The notes below the pieces were generated by a model, which ran no database searches, was not told the origin of the DNA, and was given only the letters and a program-made list of their open reading frames with translations. Of a DNA stretch of 64,000 nt, positions 1-7,675 are shown in pieces. Numbering within the stretch: the stretch's first letter is position 1; every line of letters begins with the position of its first letter. The translations under genes were made by a program, and so were the position numbers. The stretch is from Solwaraspora sp. WMMD791. GTDB lineage: Bacteria > Actinomycetota > Actinomycetes > Mycobacteriales > Micromonosporaceae. Where the stretch lies: contig NZ_CP120737.1 of the NCBI RefSeq assembly GCF_029581195.1, positions 3,077,001-3,141,000 on the forward strand, given 5' to 3'.

Positions 1-791
1 AGCGCACCGGCGAACGCCGCCTCGCACTGGCCGGCGTTCGGGCTCGGATGGTCGGCCCGGTCCCGCCGCCACACCCGAAACGCCGCCGCCCGGTCACCCT
101 TGACCGCCGGCGCCCACCACACGGCGGCCAGGCCGGTCAGCCGTGACGGCACGTAATTCAGCAGGTCGTCGAGGCGTGCCGCAGCGGTGCCGAAGCGTGC
201 GTAACGCGGTGAGCGGTGCCCGACCATCGCGTCGAGGGTGTTCACCGCGCGGTAGCCGACCAGGCCGGGAAGACCGGCGACGGCACCCCAGAACAGTGGG
301 GCGACCACCGCGTCCGAGGTGTTCTCGGCGACCGACTCGACCGTCGCCCGGGCCAGCTCCGGTGCGTCGAGCGTGGCCGGGTCCCGCCCGCACAGGTGGC
401 TGAGCCGGGCGCGGGCCGCCGGCACGTCGTCGTCGCGCAGTGCCCGTGCCATCACCCGCGCCTCGGTACGCAGCGTGCGCCCACCGAGCACCGCCCAGGT
501 CGTGCCGGCGACGAGCGCTGCCCGGGCCAGCGGGTGCCGCCGGGTCGCCGCCGCAGCGGCTGCGGCGGCGAGCACCGGCGCGCCGACCGCCACCGCCGCG
601 AAGGCGACACCGGCACCACGGGTCGGCCGGTACATCCGCCGCTCCAGCGCGCCGGCGAACCGGCCGTACCCGGCGACCGGATGCCACCGGCGTGGATCGC
701 CGAGGACCGCGTCGAGGGCGTACCCGGCGAGCAGCCCGCCAGCCGTGGCGGCTGCCGCCGTACTCCGGATCCTGCCTGCACGGTGTGCCAC
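1..791 (-). CDS. cobD: Adenosylcobinamide-phosphate synthase CobD/CbiB, 3' end outside window
   Basis: Integral membrane enzyme of adenosylcobalamin synthesis that attaches aminopropanol (phosphate) to adenosylcobyric acid. The minus-strand frame is open from a GTG at 791 to the window edge, giving about 263 residues without the C-terminus. Family marks seen: LGDPRRWHPVAGYG near residues 32-45, ENTSDAVVAPLFWG near the middle, and NTLDAMVGHRSPRYARFGTA. These are the most conserved CbiB blocks. Hydrophobic stretches rich in Ala/Val/Leu fit membrane segments. The start is the first GTG of the frame; an RBS is not obvious, so it could lie slightly elsewhere. The next gene upstream on this strand is an SSB paralogue 91 bases away. 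bluB at 25.8-26.4 kb belongs to the same cofactor pathway. Confidence 0.88.
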   Translation of the reverse strand, partial: MAHRAGRIRSTAAAATAGGLLAGYALDAVLGDPRRWHPVAGYGRFAGALERRMYRPTRGAGVAFAAVAVGAPVLAAAAAAAATRRHPLARAALVAGTTWAVLGGRTLRTEARVMARALRDDDVPAARARLSHLCGRDPATLDAPELARATVESVAENTSDAVVAPLFWGAVAGLPGLVGYRAVNTLDAMVGHRSPRYARFGTAAARLDDLLNYVPSRLTGLAAVWWAPAVKGDRAAAFRVWRRDRADHPSPNAGQCEAAFAGA

Positions 792-882
792 CCCGGCAGC
801 TTACGTCGGCCCGGTCCGGCCGCCGGGTGCGGTGGTACGGCCACCCGACGCCGTACCACCGCCGCCCGCACCGCCGACAGGG

Positions 883-1734
883 TCAGACCGGCACGGGCGT
901 CCGGGCGCGGGAGCGCCGTTGCCGCCCGGCCGGCTCGGGCCGGTCGGTGACCGGGAGCGGATCGCCGGCCGGGCCGTCGCCGTCCGGTCGGTTGCCTGCC
1001 GGGTTGTCAGCGGCCGGGCGGTCGGCGGACGCACCCGGCGTCGCCGGTTCGGACGCACCCGGCGACGGCTCGTCGACCCCGTCGGGCGGCTCCTCGTCGA
1101 GCGGGCCGTCCGACTGCGTCAGACCGCCGAGCGCGTCGGCCGCCTGTGCGGCGAGCACGTCCACGGCCAGGGTGATCGGCCGCCGGGGGCGGTTCGGCTC
1201 GCCCTCCACCGGGGACGGGACGGACGGTTCCAGGAACATCGGGTCGTCGTCGCCGTCGAACAACTCGTTGTGCGTCGGCGGCGCCTCGCCCGGCCGTACC
1301 TCCGTGGTGGCCTCGCCCTGCACCCGCCGCTCCGGGTCGTCGCCGGCGACCTCGCTGGTCGCCAGGGTCGGCCGGTTACGGGTGAACCGGCCCCGGCCCC
1401 GGGCCAGGTCGTGGCCGACCGCGACGGCCTCCATCTCGTACTGCAGGCGGGGGTTGCCGTCGCCGTCGACCCAGTCTCGGGTGTAGAGCCGGCCGACGAC
1501 CACGACCGGGTCGCCGAGCATCACCGAGGAGGCGACCCCTTCGGCGAGCTTGCGCCAGCAGTTCACCCGCACCCGCAGGCTGTTGCCGTCGACCCACCGG
1601 TTGTTCTCCCGGTCGAGGCGGCGGGCGGTCGAGGCGACCTTGAAGTTGGCGACCAGGGTGTTGGTCTGGGTGGTCCGCCGCCACTCCGGCGTGGTCAGCA
1701 CATTGCCGACAACCGTTACGTACGTATCGAACAT
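883..1734 (-). CDS. Single-stranded DNA-binding protein paralogue with long acidic tail
   Basis: OB-fold single-stranded DNA-binding protein, 283 aa. Residues 1-110 carry the SSB fold: MFDTYVTVVGN at the start, then NCWRKLAEGVASSVMLGDPV and GRLYTRDW. Residues 115-283 are a low-complexity, acidic and Pro/Gly-rich tail. Standard bacterial SSBs end in an acidic tip finishing in Phe that recruits partner proteins; this one ends in the basic RRSRARTPVPV, so it is probably not the main replicative SSB. I chose ATG 1734 because GGAG lies 5 bases upstream and the OB fold begins there; an in-frame extension to 1797 has no family similarity. Housekeeping ssb genes usually sit between rpsF and rplI, which are absent here. 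Function by family is firm; its specific job is unknown. Confidence 0.85.
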   Translation of the reverse strand: MFDTYVTVVGNVLTTPEWRRTTQTNTLVANFKVASTARRLDRENNRWVDGNSLRVRVNCWRKLAEGVASSVMLGDPVVVVGRLYTRDWVDGDGNPRLQYEMEAVAVGHDLARGRGRFTRNRPTLATSEVAGDDPERRVQGEATTEVRPGEAPPTHNELFDGDDDPMFLEPSVPSPVEGEPNRPRRPITLAVDVLAAQAADALGGLTQSDGPLDEEPPDGVDEPSPGASEPATPGASADRPAADNPAGNRPDGDGPAGDPLPVTDRPEPAGRQRRSRARTPVPV

Positions 1735-1893
1735 CGCATCTCCGTAGGGGTTCGTGGGCTGGGTCGAGTCGACTCGGCACCCAGCCTCGCCCCGCACCGG
1801 AAGTGCGACCAGCGGCTACCATCGCGGCTGTGGACAACGCCTGCGGTTGTGGACAATCAGCGCGCGGCACAGTGGATCTGCTATGGGCGGGCG

Positions 1894-2304
1894 TCAGCCG
1901 TGCGTGTCCGGCCCGGCGTGGCTGATCGTCACCCGGACCGCCACCCGCTTGTCCCGGCGCATCGCCGCCCGGTAGTCGTCCCAGTCGGGGTGCTCGCCGG
2001 AGATCCGCCGGTAATAGTCGATCAGTACATCGAGGGCGTCCGGCAGCGCCACCACCTCGGCGGTGCCGTCGATCTGCACCCAGTCGCCGAAGAACCGGTC
2101 GGTGGTCACGCAGAAGGTCACCTGCGGGTCGCGGCGCAGATTCCGTACCTTGGCGGCGCCCTCCCTGGTGCTGACCAGGACCCGGCCGTCATCGTCGACG
2201 GCGACCAGCACCGGACTGGTCTGCAACCGCCCGTCGGCGTGCCGGGTGATCATGACCGCCCGGTGGTTGGTCCGCAGGAACGCCGCCGCCCGTTCGAACT
2301 CCAT
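1894..2304 (-). CDS. PPOX-class F420/flavin-dependent protein
   Basis: Small split-beta-barrel protein of the pyridoxamine 5'-phosphate oxidase-like superfamily, 136 aa, the usual length for the actinobacterial F420-dependent class (Rv1155 type). It begins MEFERAAAFLRTNHRAVMIT and has the typical order: substrate-strand RLQTSPVLVAVDDDGRVLVST, then AKVRNLRRDPQVTFCV, then WVQIDGTAEVV. Members of the class bind F420 or FMN and reduce varied small molecules; the true substrate here is unknown. ATG 2304 is set by a very strong GGAGGAGG six bases upstream. It is divergent from the hydrolase at 2419 with about 114 bases between them. Two LLM-type oxidoreductases elsewhere in the window also suggest an F420-using host. 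Confidence 0.85.
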   Translation of the reverse strand: MEFERAAAFLRTNHRAVMITRHADGRLQTSPVLVAVDDDGRVLVSTREGAAKVRNLRRDPQVTFCVTTDRFFGDWVQIDGTAEVVALPDALDVLIDYYRRISGEHPDWDDYRAAMRRDKRVAVRVTISHAGPDTHG

Positions 2305-2405
2305 GTCCGCCTCCTCCGTGTCACGCGCCGCCCTCCGCCAAGGACGTGTCGCCTCACGATTGTGCGACGCCGGGCCCGCCCTACCCGCAGGTAACCCATC
2401 GGCGG

Positions 2406-2411
2406 TACGGT
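2406..2411 (+). promoter_or_regulatory. -10 box TACGGT of a leaderless promoter
   Basis: TACGGT fits the actinobacterial TANNNT -10 consensus and sits exactly 7 bases before the GTG at 2419, so transcription should begin at the start codon. No RBS is present in front of that GTG, which agrees with leaderless initiation. Confidence 0.6.
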
Positions 2412-2418
2412 CGAGATC

Positions 2419-3444
2419 GTGCAGCCTGACATTCTCGGACCGCCGTACGAGCAGCAGGTCATCGAGCTGGACCCGGACGACGAAGGCCGGGTCGTCGCGA
2501 CCCTGGTCCGCCGCCGCGCCGACCGCCCCGCCGGGCGTGCGGTGCTGTACCTGCACGGCTTCATCGACTACTTCTTCCAGACCCACCTGGCCGATCACTT
2601 CGTCCGTGGCGGCTGGGACTTCTACGCCCTCGACCTGCGCAAGTACGGCCGCAGTCTGCTACCGCACCAGACCCCCAACTTCTGCCGCGACCTCAGCGAC
2701 TACTTCCCCGAACTCGATGCCGCCGCCCGGATCATCCGGGAACAGGACGGCAACGAGACGCTGCTGGTCAACGGCCACTCCACCGGCGGGCTGATCGCCG
2801 CCATCTGGGCCGACGCCCGCGCCAGCCAGGGCGTCGCCCCGGACGGACTGTTCCTCAACAGCCCGTTCTTCGACCTCAACGCCCCCTGGCTGGTCCGCCG
2901 GCCGCTGGCGGCGGCCGTCCGCCGCCTCACCCACCGCACGCCCTACCGCGTCGTCCCGGTCGGGCTCTCCGGGGTGTACGGGCAGAGCGTGCACGCCTCC
3001 CAACGGGGTGAATGGGACTACGACCTGGCGTGGAAGCCACTGGCCGGCTTCCCGGTACGGGCCGGCTGGCTGGCCGCGATCCAACGCGCCCAACGGCAGT
3101 TGCGCGCCGGACTGCAGATCACCGCGCCGGTCCTGCTGGCCTGCTCGTCCCGCTCCTACCGCAGCCGGCGGTGGCACGACGCGGCCACCCTCGCCGACGC
3201 GGTCCTCGACGTCGAACACATGGCCCGCTGGGCACCACGGCTCGGCCGGCACGTCACCGTCGTACGCATCGACGGCGGCCTGCACGACCTGACCCTCTCC
3301 CGCCAACCGGCCCGCGACGAGCTGTTCAGCGAACTGGACCGCTGGCTGCGGGCGTACTTCACCAGCGAACCGAGCGGCCCCGACCCCGCCCAGCCGGTCG
3401 AGGCCCGACGGCCGGTCGATCGCGGCCTGCCGGAAACCGACTGA
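2419..3444 (+). CDS. Alpha/beta hydrolase (serine lipase/monoglyceride-lipase-like)
   Basis: Cytoplasmic alpha/beta-hydrolase, 341 aa, of the serine aminopeptidase S33/monoglyceride lipase type. VLYLHGFIDYF at 42-52 is the oxyanion-hole region. GHSTGG at 119-124 holds the nucleophile Ser121. The catalytic His is in GGLHDLTLS near residue 300, and the acid is likely the Asp of AVLDVEHM near 268. No signal peptide or membrane segment. The GTG start at 2419 is supported by a -10 box 7 bases upstream and by the lack of an RBS. The last ~25 residues are a Pro/Arg-rich tail. Substrate is not readable from sequence; esters of long-chain alcohols or lysophospholipids are the family's usual targets. 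Next feature is a tRNA 102 bases downstream. Confidence 0.85.
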   Translation: MQPDILGPPYEQQVIELDPDDEGRVVATLVRRRADRPAGRAVLYLHGFIDYFFQTHLADHFVRGGWDFYALDLRKYGRSLLPHQTPNFCRDLSDYFPELDAAARIIREQDGNETLLVNGHSTGGLIAAIWADARASQGVAPDGLFLNSPFFDLNAPWLVRRPLAAAVRRLTHRTPYRVVPVGLSGVYGQSVHASQRGEWDYDLAWKPLAGFPVRAGWLAAIQRAQRQLRAGLQITAPVLLACSSRSYRSRRWHDAATLADAVLDVEHMARWAPRLGRHVTVVRIDGGLHDLTLSRQPARDELFSELDRWLRAYFTSEPSGPDPAQPVEARRPVDRGLPETD

Positions 3445-3546
3445 CCAGGGAACCGACCCCGCCGACACCACCCATGCCGGCTTCGTGGCCACTCGTCACG
3501 ACCACCAGCGGCCACTACTATGTGCACGCCAGCCGAAGATCGCCGC

Positions 3547-3622
3547 GCGCCCGTAGCTCAGCGGATAGAGCAGGGGACTTCTAATCCCAAGGTCGTAGGT
3601 TCGAACCCTACCGGGCGCACCA
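3547..3622 (+). tRNA. tRNA-Arg (anticodon TCT), CCA encoded
   Basis: Complete cloverleaf: acceptor GCGCCCG pairs with CGGGCGC (3612-3618), D-arm GCTC...GAGC, anticodon loop CTTCTAA with TCT at 3580-3582, T-arm GTAGG-TTCGAAC-CCTAC. The discriminator is A3619 and CCA follows in the DNA at 3620-3622. The outermost pair of the anticodon stem is a G-A mismatch. It decodes AGA. Confidence 0.95.
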
Positions 3623-3796
3623 CCACCACCGCAGGTCACGGCGTTGACGACCACCCCGGTCACGGTCGAGAACCACCCCGTACAGCCATTCGTACAGCCA
3701 TCAGCCGAACAGGTGCCGCGCGGCCTCGTCGACCGCCGCCCGCTCGATCTCCGGGGTCGGCCGCCGCCGCGATCCGGGCTGCCGACTGCCCCGCCC

Positions 3797-3802
3797 TACC
3801 CT
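3797..3802 (+). promoter_or_regulatory. -10 box TACCCT of a leaderless promoter
   Basis: TACCCT matches TANNNT and is followed by 6 bases and the ATG at 3809. There is no RBS before that ATG, so a leaderless transcript is likely. This fixes the start of the small gene 3809-4153. Confidence 0.55.
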
Positions 3803-3808
3803 GACCGG

Positions 3809-4153
3809 ATGAGCACCAACGGCGAGCTGAGCCCGTCAGCCAGCACCGACGGCTGGGTTCTCACTACGAATGTCCGCGCCCTGATCGAGTCGCTCGCCGG
3901 GCTGGTTCGCTACGAGGCCGACGACTGGGACTGGGACGCCATCGCATCCGGACTCGACGCCACCGACACCGACGACCCGCACGGATGGTACGACTATCCG
4001 CTCATCGGCACCAGCGCACTCCGCCTGGAGCTGGCCAACGACCCCGGCTCCACGATTACCTCGGTACGGATCCGTCACCCGGCCGGCGAGGCCCTGACCG
4101 CCCGCATCGATACCATCTTGTCGATGCTGGCTCGCTATCGAGTCACCTCATGA
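3809..4153 (+). CDS. Hypothetical protein, 114 aa
   Basis: I do not recognise a family. The 114-residue protein is soluble and acidic, rich in Asp and Trp in its middle (YEADDWDWDAIASGL, then DPHGWYDYPLIG), followed by a mixed strand/helix C-terminal half (LRLELANDPGSTITSVRI). The shape resembles small immunity- or partner-type proteins, but no motif proves this. The start is chosen at 3809 from the leaderless -10 box; an upstream extension in frame looks non-coding. Its stop overlaps a 20-codon frame (ATG 4150, stop 4212), which in turn overlaps the next gene's ATG, suggesting a translationally linked chain. It lies between tRNA-Arg and tRNA-Leu, a common landing site for acquired DNA. Confidence 0.6.
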   Translation: MSTNGELSPSASTDGWVLTTNVRALIESLAGLVRYEADDWDWDAIASGLDATDTDDPHGWYDYPLIGTSALRLELANDPGSTITSVRIRHPAGEALTARIDTILSMLARYRVTS

Positions 4154-4211
4154 GTACCCGGCCGAGCCGGGTTGTCGGCCCGAGATCAGGGCGTCTTCAG
4201 GGCGTCAGATA

Positions 4212-4418
4212 ATGACTACCATTGACGACGGGGAATCAGCTCAACGCCTTGATCGGCGTACGAGTGCGATGCTGGGAGGCATGCAACACGAGGAGCTGAC
4301 TGAGTTCGACGTGACCGAGGACGAGTTCGACGCCATGCTGGCTGACAGTGACCCTGCTCGGGTAGCCGGCCCGCTCGACGATCCCGAAGACCCGGCTAGG
4401 CAGCGCAGGGCGAGCTGA
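4212..4418 (+). CDS. Hypothetical small acidic protein, 68 aa
   Basis: Unrecognised 68-aa protein. The core is strongly acidic: MQHEELTEFDVTEDEFDAML, then ADSDPARVAGPLDDPEDP, ending basic (RQRRAS). A compact acidic protein whose C-terminal half contains 'ARVAGP' resembles short companion proteins seen beside small toxin-like genes, but this is only a resemblance. Three ATGs are possible (4212, 4269 and 4281); none has a clear RBS. The first overlaps the stop of a 20-codon frame from ATG 4150 as TAATG. If the later start is right, the protein is about 46 aa. Expression and function are uncertain. Confidence 0.4.
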   Translation: MTTIDDGESAQRLDRRTSAMLGGMQHEELTEFDVTEDEFDAMLADSDPARVAGPLDDPEDPARQRRAS

Positions 4419-4751
4419 GGCGGCCCAACGCGAAAATCGGTGGACCTGCCCGCCAGAGACGCCTACGGTTCGAGTCAGCAACACGCAACGACCATCGGGA
4501 CGAGCACGCCAAAGGGGCAGCCATGAGGAAGCCGGAGATGCGGCGAGAGCGACGGATGTCGCTCGGTCTGCTGCACCGCCCTCGTGGCCGACTTGCCTTG
4601 TCGGCCGCCGTGGCCGACCGCCGCCGCTGACCGACTGAGACGACACGACGCCGCGCCGAGTCCAGCGGTCGCCAGCTGGCCGCCTGCATGACGTCCCGCC
4701 ACTCGTCGCCGGACCCTCGCCCGGCAATTTCCTTCAGTAGCGACGCGCCAC
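4419..4751. other. 333-base stretch before tRNA-Leu, no convincing gene
   Basis: No homologous coding signal is seen. One short frame, 4523-4630, encodes 35 residues beginning MRKPEMRRERRMSL, very Arg-rich, with AAAGGGG five bases before its ATG; it may be a real small ORF but has no family. CCTACGGTTCGAGTC at 4462-4476 recalls a tRNA T-arm, yet the flanks do not pair, so it is at most a fragment. The stretch looks like leftover DNA between the orphan genes and the tRNA pair. Confidence 0.4.
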
Positions 4752-4833
4752 GTGCCCGTGGTGGAACCGGTAGACACGCCGCGCTCAGAACGCGGTGCCG
4801 CAAGGCATGGGAGTTCGACTCTCCCCGGGCACA
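4752..4833 (+). tRNA. tRNA-Leu (anticodon CAG)
   Basis: Class II tRNA of 82 bases. Acceptor GTGCCCG pairs with CGGGCAC (4826-4832), anticodon stem CCGCG/CGCGG closes loop CTCAGAA with CAG at 4786-4788, a variable arm GTGCCGCAAGGCAT follows, and the T-arm is GGGAG-TTCGACT-CTCCC. Discriminator A4833; CCA is not encoded (CGA follows). It decodes CTG. Confidence 0.95.
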
Positions 4834-4867
4834 CGACACTGGCAGTGCCGGCAGCACCGACCAGCAC

Positions 4868-4940
4868 GCCCTCGTAGCTCAGTGGACAGAGCACGTGATT
4901 ACGAATCACGGGGTCGGACGTTCGAATCGTCCCGGGGGCA
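4868..4940 (+). tRNA. tRNA-Arg (anticodon ACG)
   Basis: 73-base tRNA. Acceptor GCCCTCG pairs with CGGGGGC (4933-4939) with one T-G wobble, anticodon stem CGTGA/TCACG closes loop TTACGAA with ACG at 4901-4903, T-arm GGACG-TTCGAAT-CGTCC. Discriminator A4940, CCA not encoded. It lies 34 bases after tRNA-Leu, so the two are probably co-transcribed. A34 is expected to be deaminated to inosine for CGN decoding. Confidence 0.95.
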
Positions 4941-5086
4941 CACACCCAGCACTTCGACCCGCTCAGCCGCGAACGTCAGCGGCGCCCAGGCTAGGGCCTG
5001 GCGGACGTCGACTGGGCACCCTGCCAGCGCGGACGTCGGCCGGCAGTCACGGACCGAGGTTGCTGACGCGGACCTGTCATTGCCTA

Positions 5087-5116
5087 TTGACGTGGTCGTA
5101 ACACGTGACCTACGTT
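5087..5116 (+). promoter_or_regulatory. Promoter of the alpha-xyloside operon
   Basis: TTGACG at 5087-5092 and TACGTT at 5111-5116 are separated by 18 bases, a good housekeeping-type promoter. The expected transcription start near 5123 falls inside the palindrome 5120-5146, and the lacI-type gene begins about 100 bases downstream. Confidence 0.6.
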
Positions 5117-5119
5117 CTG

Positions 5120-5146
5120 TCGAACCGCTTCGTCGAAGCGATTCGA
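5120..5146. promoter_or_regulatory. 27-bp palindromic operator for the LacI-type regulator
   Basis: Arms TCGAA (5120-5124) and TTCGA (5142-5146) flank an inner perfect repeat CGCTTCG (5126-5132), central T5133, CGAAGCG (5134-5140). The only mismatch is C5125 against A5141. The central CG-rich dyad is typical of LacI/GalR sites. Its overlap with the predicted transcription start implies repression of the whole operon, including the regulator's own gene. Confidence 0.7.
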
Positions 5147-5222
5147 CGAAGGTCACCGAGCCCGTCCATCCGGCCACCGGCCGGGTGAACCGGGCCCGAC
5201 GCGACACGCAGGGAGGTGTCCG

Positions 5223-6335
5223 ATGGCCACCATGCAGGACGTCGCACGCCTCGCTCAGGTGTCGGCCAGCACGGTGTCGTACGTGCTCACCGGCACCCGG
5301 CCGATCTCCCCGGCGACCCGCGACAAGGTGCTGGCCGCCATGGCCCAGCTCGGCTACCAGCCCAACGCGATGGCCCGTGGGCTGGCCAGCCGGCGCAGCC
5401 GGATCCTCGGCCTGCTGATGCCGATGGACGAGCGGGGGCTCGGCGCCACCGAGACCGCGTTCGTCACCGGTGCGGCAGCCGCCGCCGGCGCCGCCGGCTA
5501 CCACCTGGTGCTCTCGCCCATCGGCGCGGGCGACCTCGATGAGCTGCGCCGCCTCGCCAGCCAGCGGATGCTCGACGGCGCGCTGCTGATGGAGGTGCAG
5601 CTGCACGATCCCCGGGTGGACGTGCTGCGGGAGATCGGCGTACCGCAGGTGTTGATCGGCCGCACCGCCGACACCACCGGCTTGTCCTACGTAGATATCG
5701 ACTTCGACCGGACGGTCCGGGACGCCGTCGGCTATCTGGTCGGCCTCGGCCATCGCCGGATCGTCTACGTCAACCACTCCGCCGACGCCGTTGCCGCAGG
5801 CTACGGCCCGGCGCTGCGGACCCGAGACGCGTTCGCCACCGCGATGGCCGAACACGGCTTGACGCCACTGACGACCTTCGCCGAGGACAGCGCGGCCGGG
5901 GGCCGGGCCGCACTGGCCACCGCTCTGCGGCTGGCACCCGACCTGACCGCGATTCTCGCCATGAACGAGAGTGCCGTCTTCGGCCTGCTCGGCGAGCTGA
6001 CCGCCCGGGGCCGGACCGTGCCCGGCGACGTCTCGGTCGTCTCCATGGTCACCTCGCCCCAGGTCGCCGATCTGGCGACGCCCGCACTGACCGCCATGAA
6101 CTCGCCCGGCTCCGCGCTGGGCCGGATCGCCATCGAGACGCTGCTGCGGCACGTCGACGGTGGCAGCGACGAAGTCCACCAGCAACTACTGCCGTGCACG
6201 TTGGAGATCCGAGGGTCCAGCGGCTCTCCGCGTACCCGAAGCGACACCGCGCGCGGCGACGGGGCCGGCGGCGACCCGCCGACCCCCGACACCGAAGTAG
6301 CCCGCCGCCGCGCTGGCACGCGGCGACGGGCTTGA
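5223..6335 (+). CDS. LacI-family transcriptional repressor of the alpha-xyloside operon
   Basis: 370-aa LacI/GalR regulator. Residues 1-55 are the helix-turn-helix and hinge (MQDVARLAQVSASTVSYVL, then PNAMARGLASRRS). Residues 60-340 form the periplasmic-binding-protein-like ligand domain, with LGHRRIVYVN and DVSVVSM in place. The last 30 residues are a disordered Arg/Asp-rich tail not typical of the family. ATG 5223 follows GGGAGG by 6 bases. It is the first gene of a + strand operon (binding protein 36 bases downstream, then two permeases and a GH31 enzyme), so it likely senses the imported sugar and releases the operator at 5120-5146. The inducer is inferred to be an alpha-xyloside or its product. 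Confidence 0.92.
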   Translation: MATMQDVARLAQVSASTVSYVLTGTRPISPATRDKVLAAMAQLGYQPNAMARGLASRRSRILGLLMPMDERGLGATETAFVTGAAAAAGAAGYHLVLSPIGAGDLDELRRLASQRMLDGALLMEVQLHDPRVDVLREIGVPQVLIGRTADTTGLSYVDIDFDRTVRDAVGYLVGLGHRRIVYVNHSADAVAAGYGPALRTRDAFATAMAEHGLTPLTTFAEDSAAGGRAALATALRLAPDLTAILAMNESAVFGLLGELTARGRTVPGDVSVVSMVTSPQVADLATPALTAMNSPGSALGRIAIETLLRHVDGGSDEVHQQLLPCTLEIRGSSGSPRTRSDTARGDGAGGDPPTPDTEVARRRAGTRRRA

Positions 6336-6371
6336 GGAGTACCTGCTCGATACTCATCAGGGAGATTAGCA

Positions 6372-7667
6372 ATGCGACGATTTCACAGAGTAGCCACGGC
6401 GGTCATGGTGGCCGCGCTCACGGCGACCGGGCTGACCGCCTGCGGCGACGACGCGGGCGACGGCGAGGCGAACGTTCTCAAGCTCTGGCACTACGAGAGC
6501 GAGAACAGCGCCATGGGCATCGCCTGGGACCGGGCGATCGAGATCTTCGAGGAAGAGCACCCAGGGGTGGAGGTGCGCTTCGAGCGCAAGGCGTTCGAGC
6601 AGATCCAGCAGAACGCGGGCATGATCATCAACTCCGATGAGGGCCCGGACATCATGGAGTACAACAAGGGCAACGCCACCGCCGGCCTGCTCTCCTCGCA
6701 GGGGCTGCTCGCCGACCTCACCGAGGAGGCGACCGCACGCGGCTGGGACACCGCGCTCAGCCCCAGCCTGCAGACCACCGCCCGGTACGACAACGGGGTG
6801 ATGGGTTCGGGCGCCTGGTACGGCGTACCCAACTACGGCGAGTACGTGATGGTCTACTACAACACGGAACTCTTCGCCGAGCACGGGGTGAGCGTCCCGA
6901 CCACCCTGGCCGAGATGACCGCCGCGATGGACACCTTCGTCGACGCGGGCATCACCCCGCTGGGCATGTCCGGCGCCGAGTACCCGGCCGGGCAGCTCTT
7001 CTATCTGCTCGCCCTCTCCCGCGCCGACCGGTCCTTCGTCAACGACTACCAGCTCTACGAGAACCCGGTCGACTTCCAGGCCGACCCGCTGCGTTACGGT
7101 GCCCAGACCTTCGCCGAGTGGGTCGAAAAGGGTTACGTGTCCAGCGACTCGGCCAGCCTCAAGGCCGAGGACATGGGCACCGCGTTCATCGCCGGCGACG
7201 TACCGATGATCGTCTCCGGTAGCTGGTGGTTCGGCCGGTTCAAGAGCGAGATCAGCTACGACTGGGACACCTTCCTCTTCCCGGGCACCACCCTGCACCC
7301 TGGCTCCTCGGGCAACATCTGGGTCGTGCCGGAGTCCAGCAAGGCCAAGAACCTGGCGTACGACTTCATCGACATCACCCTGCGCCCGGAGATCCAGGCG
7401 TTGATCGGCAACAACGGCGGAGTGCCGGTGGCCGGTGACCCGGCGACGATCAGCGACGAGAAGGACCGCAAGCTGATCGAGAACTTCAACACCATCAGCG
7501 CCCAGGACGGCCTCGCCTTCTACCCGGACTGGCCGGTTCCGGGCTACTACGACGTGCTGGTCTCCGGCCTGCAGGGGCTGATCAACCAGTCCAGGTCGCC
7601 CGAGGAGGTCCTCGACGCGATCGCCAAGCCCTATCAGGATGGCGTCGCGGAGATCACGCGCGACTGA
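6372..7667 (+). CDS. ABC sugar transporter, lipoprotein solute-binding protein
   Basis: Extracellular sugar-binding lipoprotein of the family 1 (MalE/UgpB-like) type, 431 aa. A lipoprotein signal peptide ends in LTAC with Cys24 as lipid-attachment residue, so the protein is anchored to the outer face of the membrane. Mature domain begins VLKLWHYESENS, with EIFEEEHPGVEVRFER and the ligand-cleft stretch VSGSWWFGRFKSE; aromatic residues in the cleft agree with sugar binding. ATG 6372 has GGGAG about 8 bases upstream. The gene sits between the regulator and the permease genes. A long hairpin follows its stop and probably raises its mRNA level over that of the permeases. Substrate inferred as an alpha-xylosylated oligosaccharide from the linked GH31 enzyme. 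Confidence 0.92.
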   Translation: MRRFHRVATAVMVAALTATGLTACGDDAGDGEANVLKLWHYESENSAMGIAWDRAIEIFEEEHPGVEVRFERKAFEQIQQNAGMIINSDEGPDIMEYNKGNATAGLLSSQGLLADLTEEATARGWDTALSPSLQTTARYDNGVMGSGAWYGVPNYGEYVMVYYNTELFAEHGVSVPTTLAEMTAAMDTFVDAGITPLGMSGAEYPAGQLFYLLALSRADRSFVNDYQLYENPVDFQADPLRYGAQTFAEWVEKGYVSSDSASLKAEDMGTAFIAGDVPMIVSGSWWFGRFKSEISYDWDTFLFPGTTLHPGSSGNIWVVPESSKAKNLAYDFIDITLRPEIQALIGNNGGVPVAGDPATISDEKDRKLIENFNTISAQDGLAFYPDWPVPGYYDVLVSGLQGLINQSRSPEEVLDAIAKPYQDGVAEITRD

Positions 7668-7675
7668 GCGGCGGT

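Noticed and set aside
4455-4500. T-arm-like GGTTCGAGTC suggesting another tRNA or an attachment-site fragment
   Set aside because: Neither the T-stem nor an acceptor stem can be paired around it, and it does not copy the 3' end of the neighbouring tRNAs.
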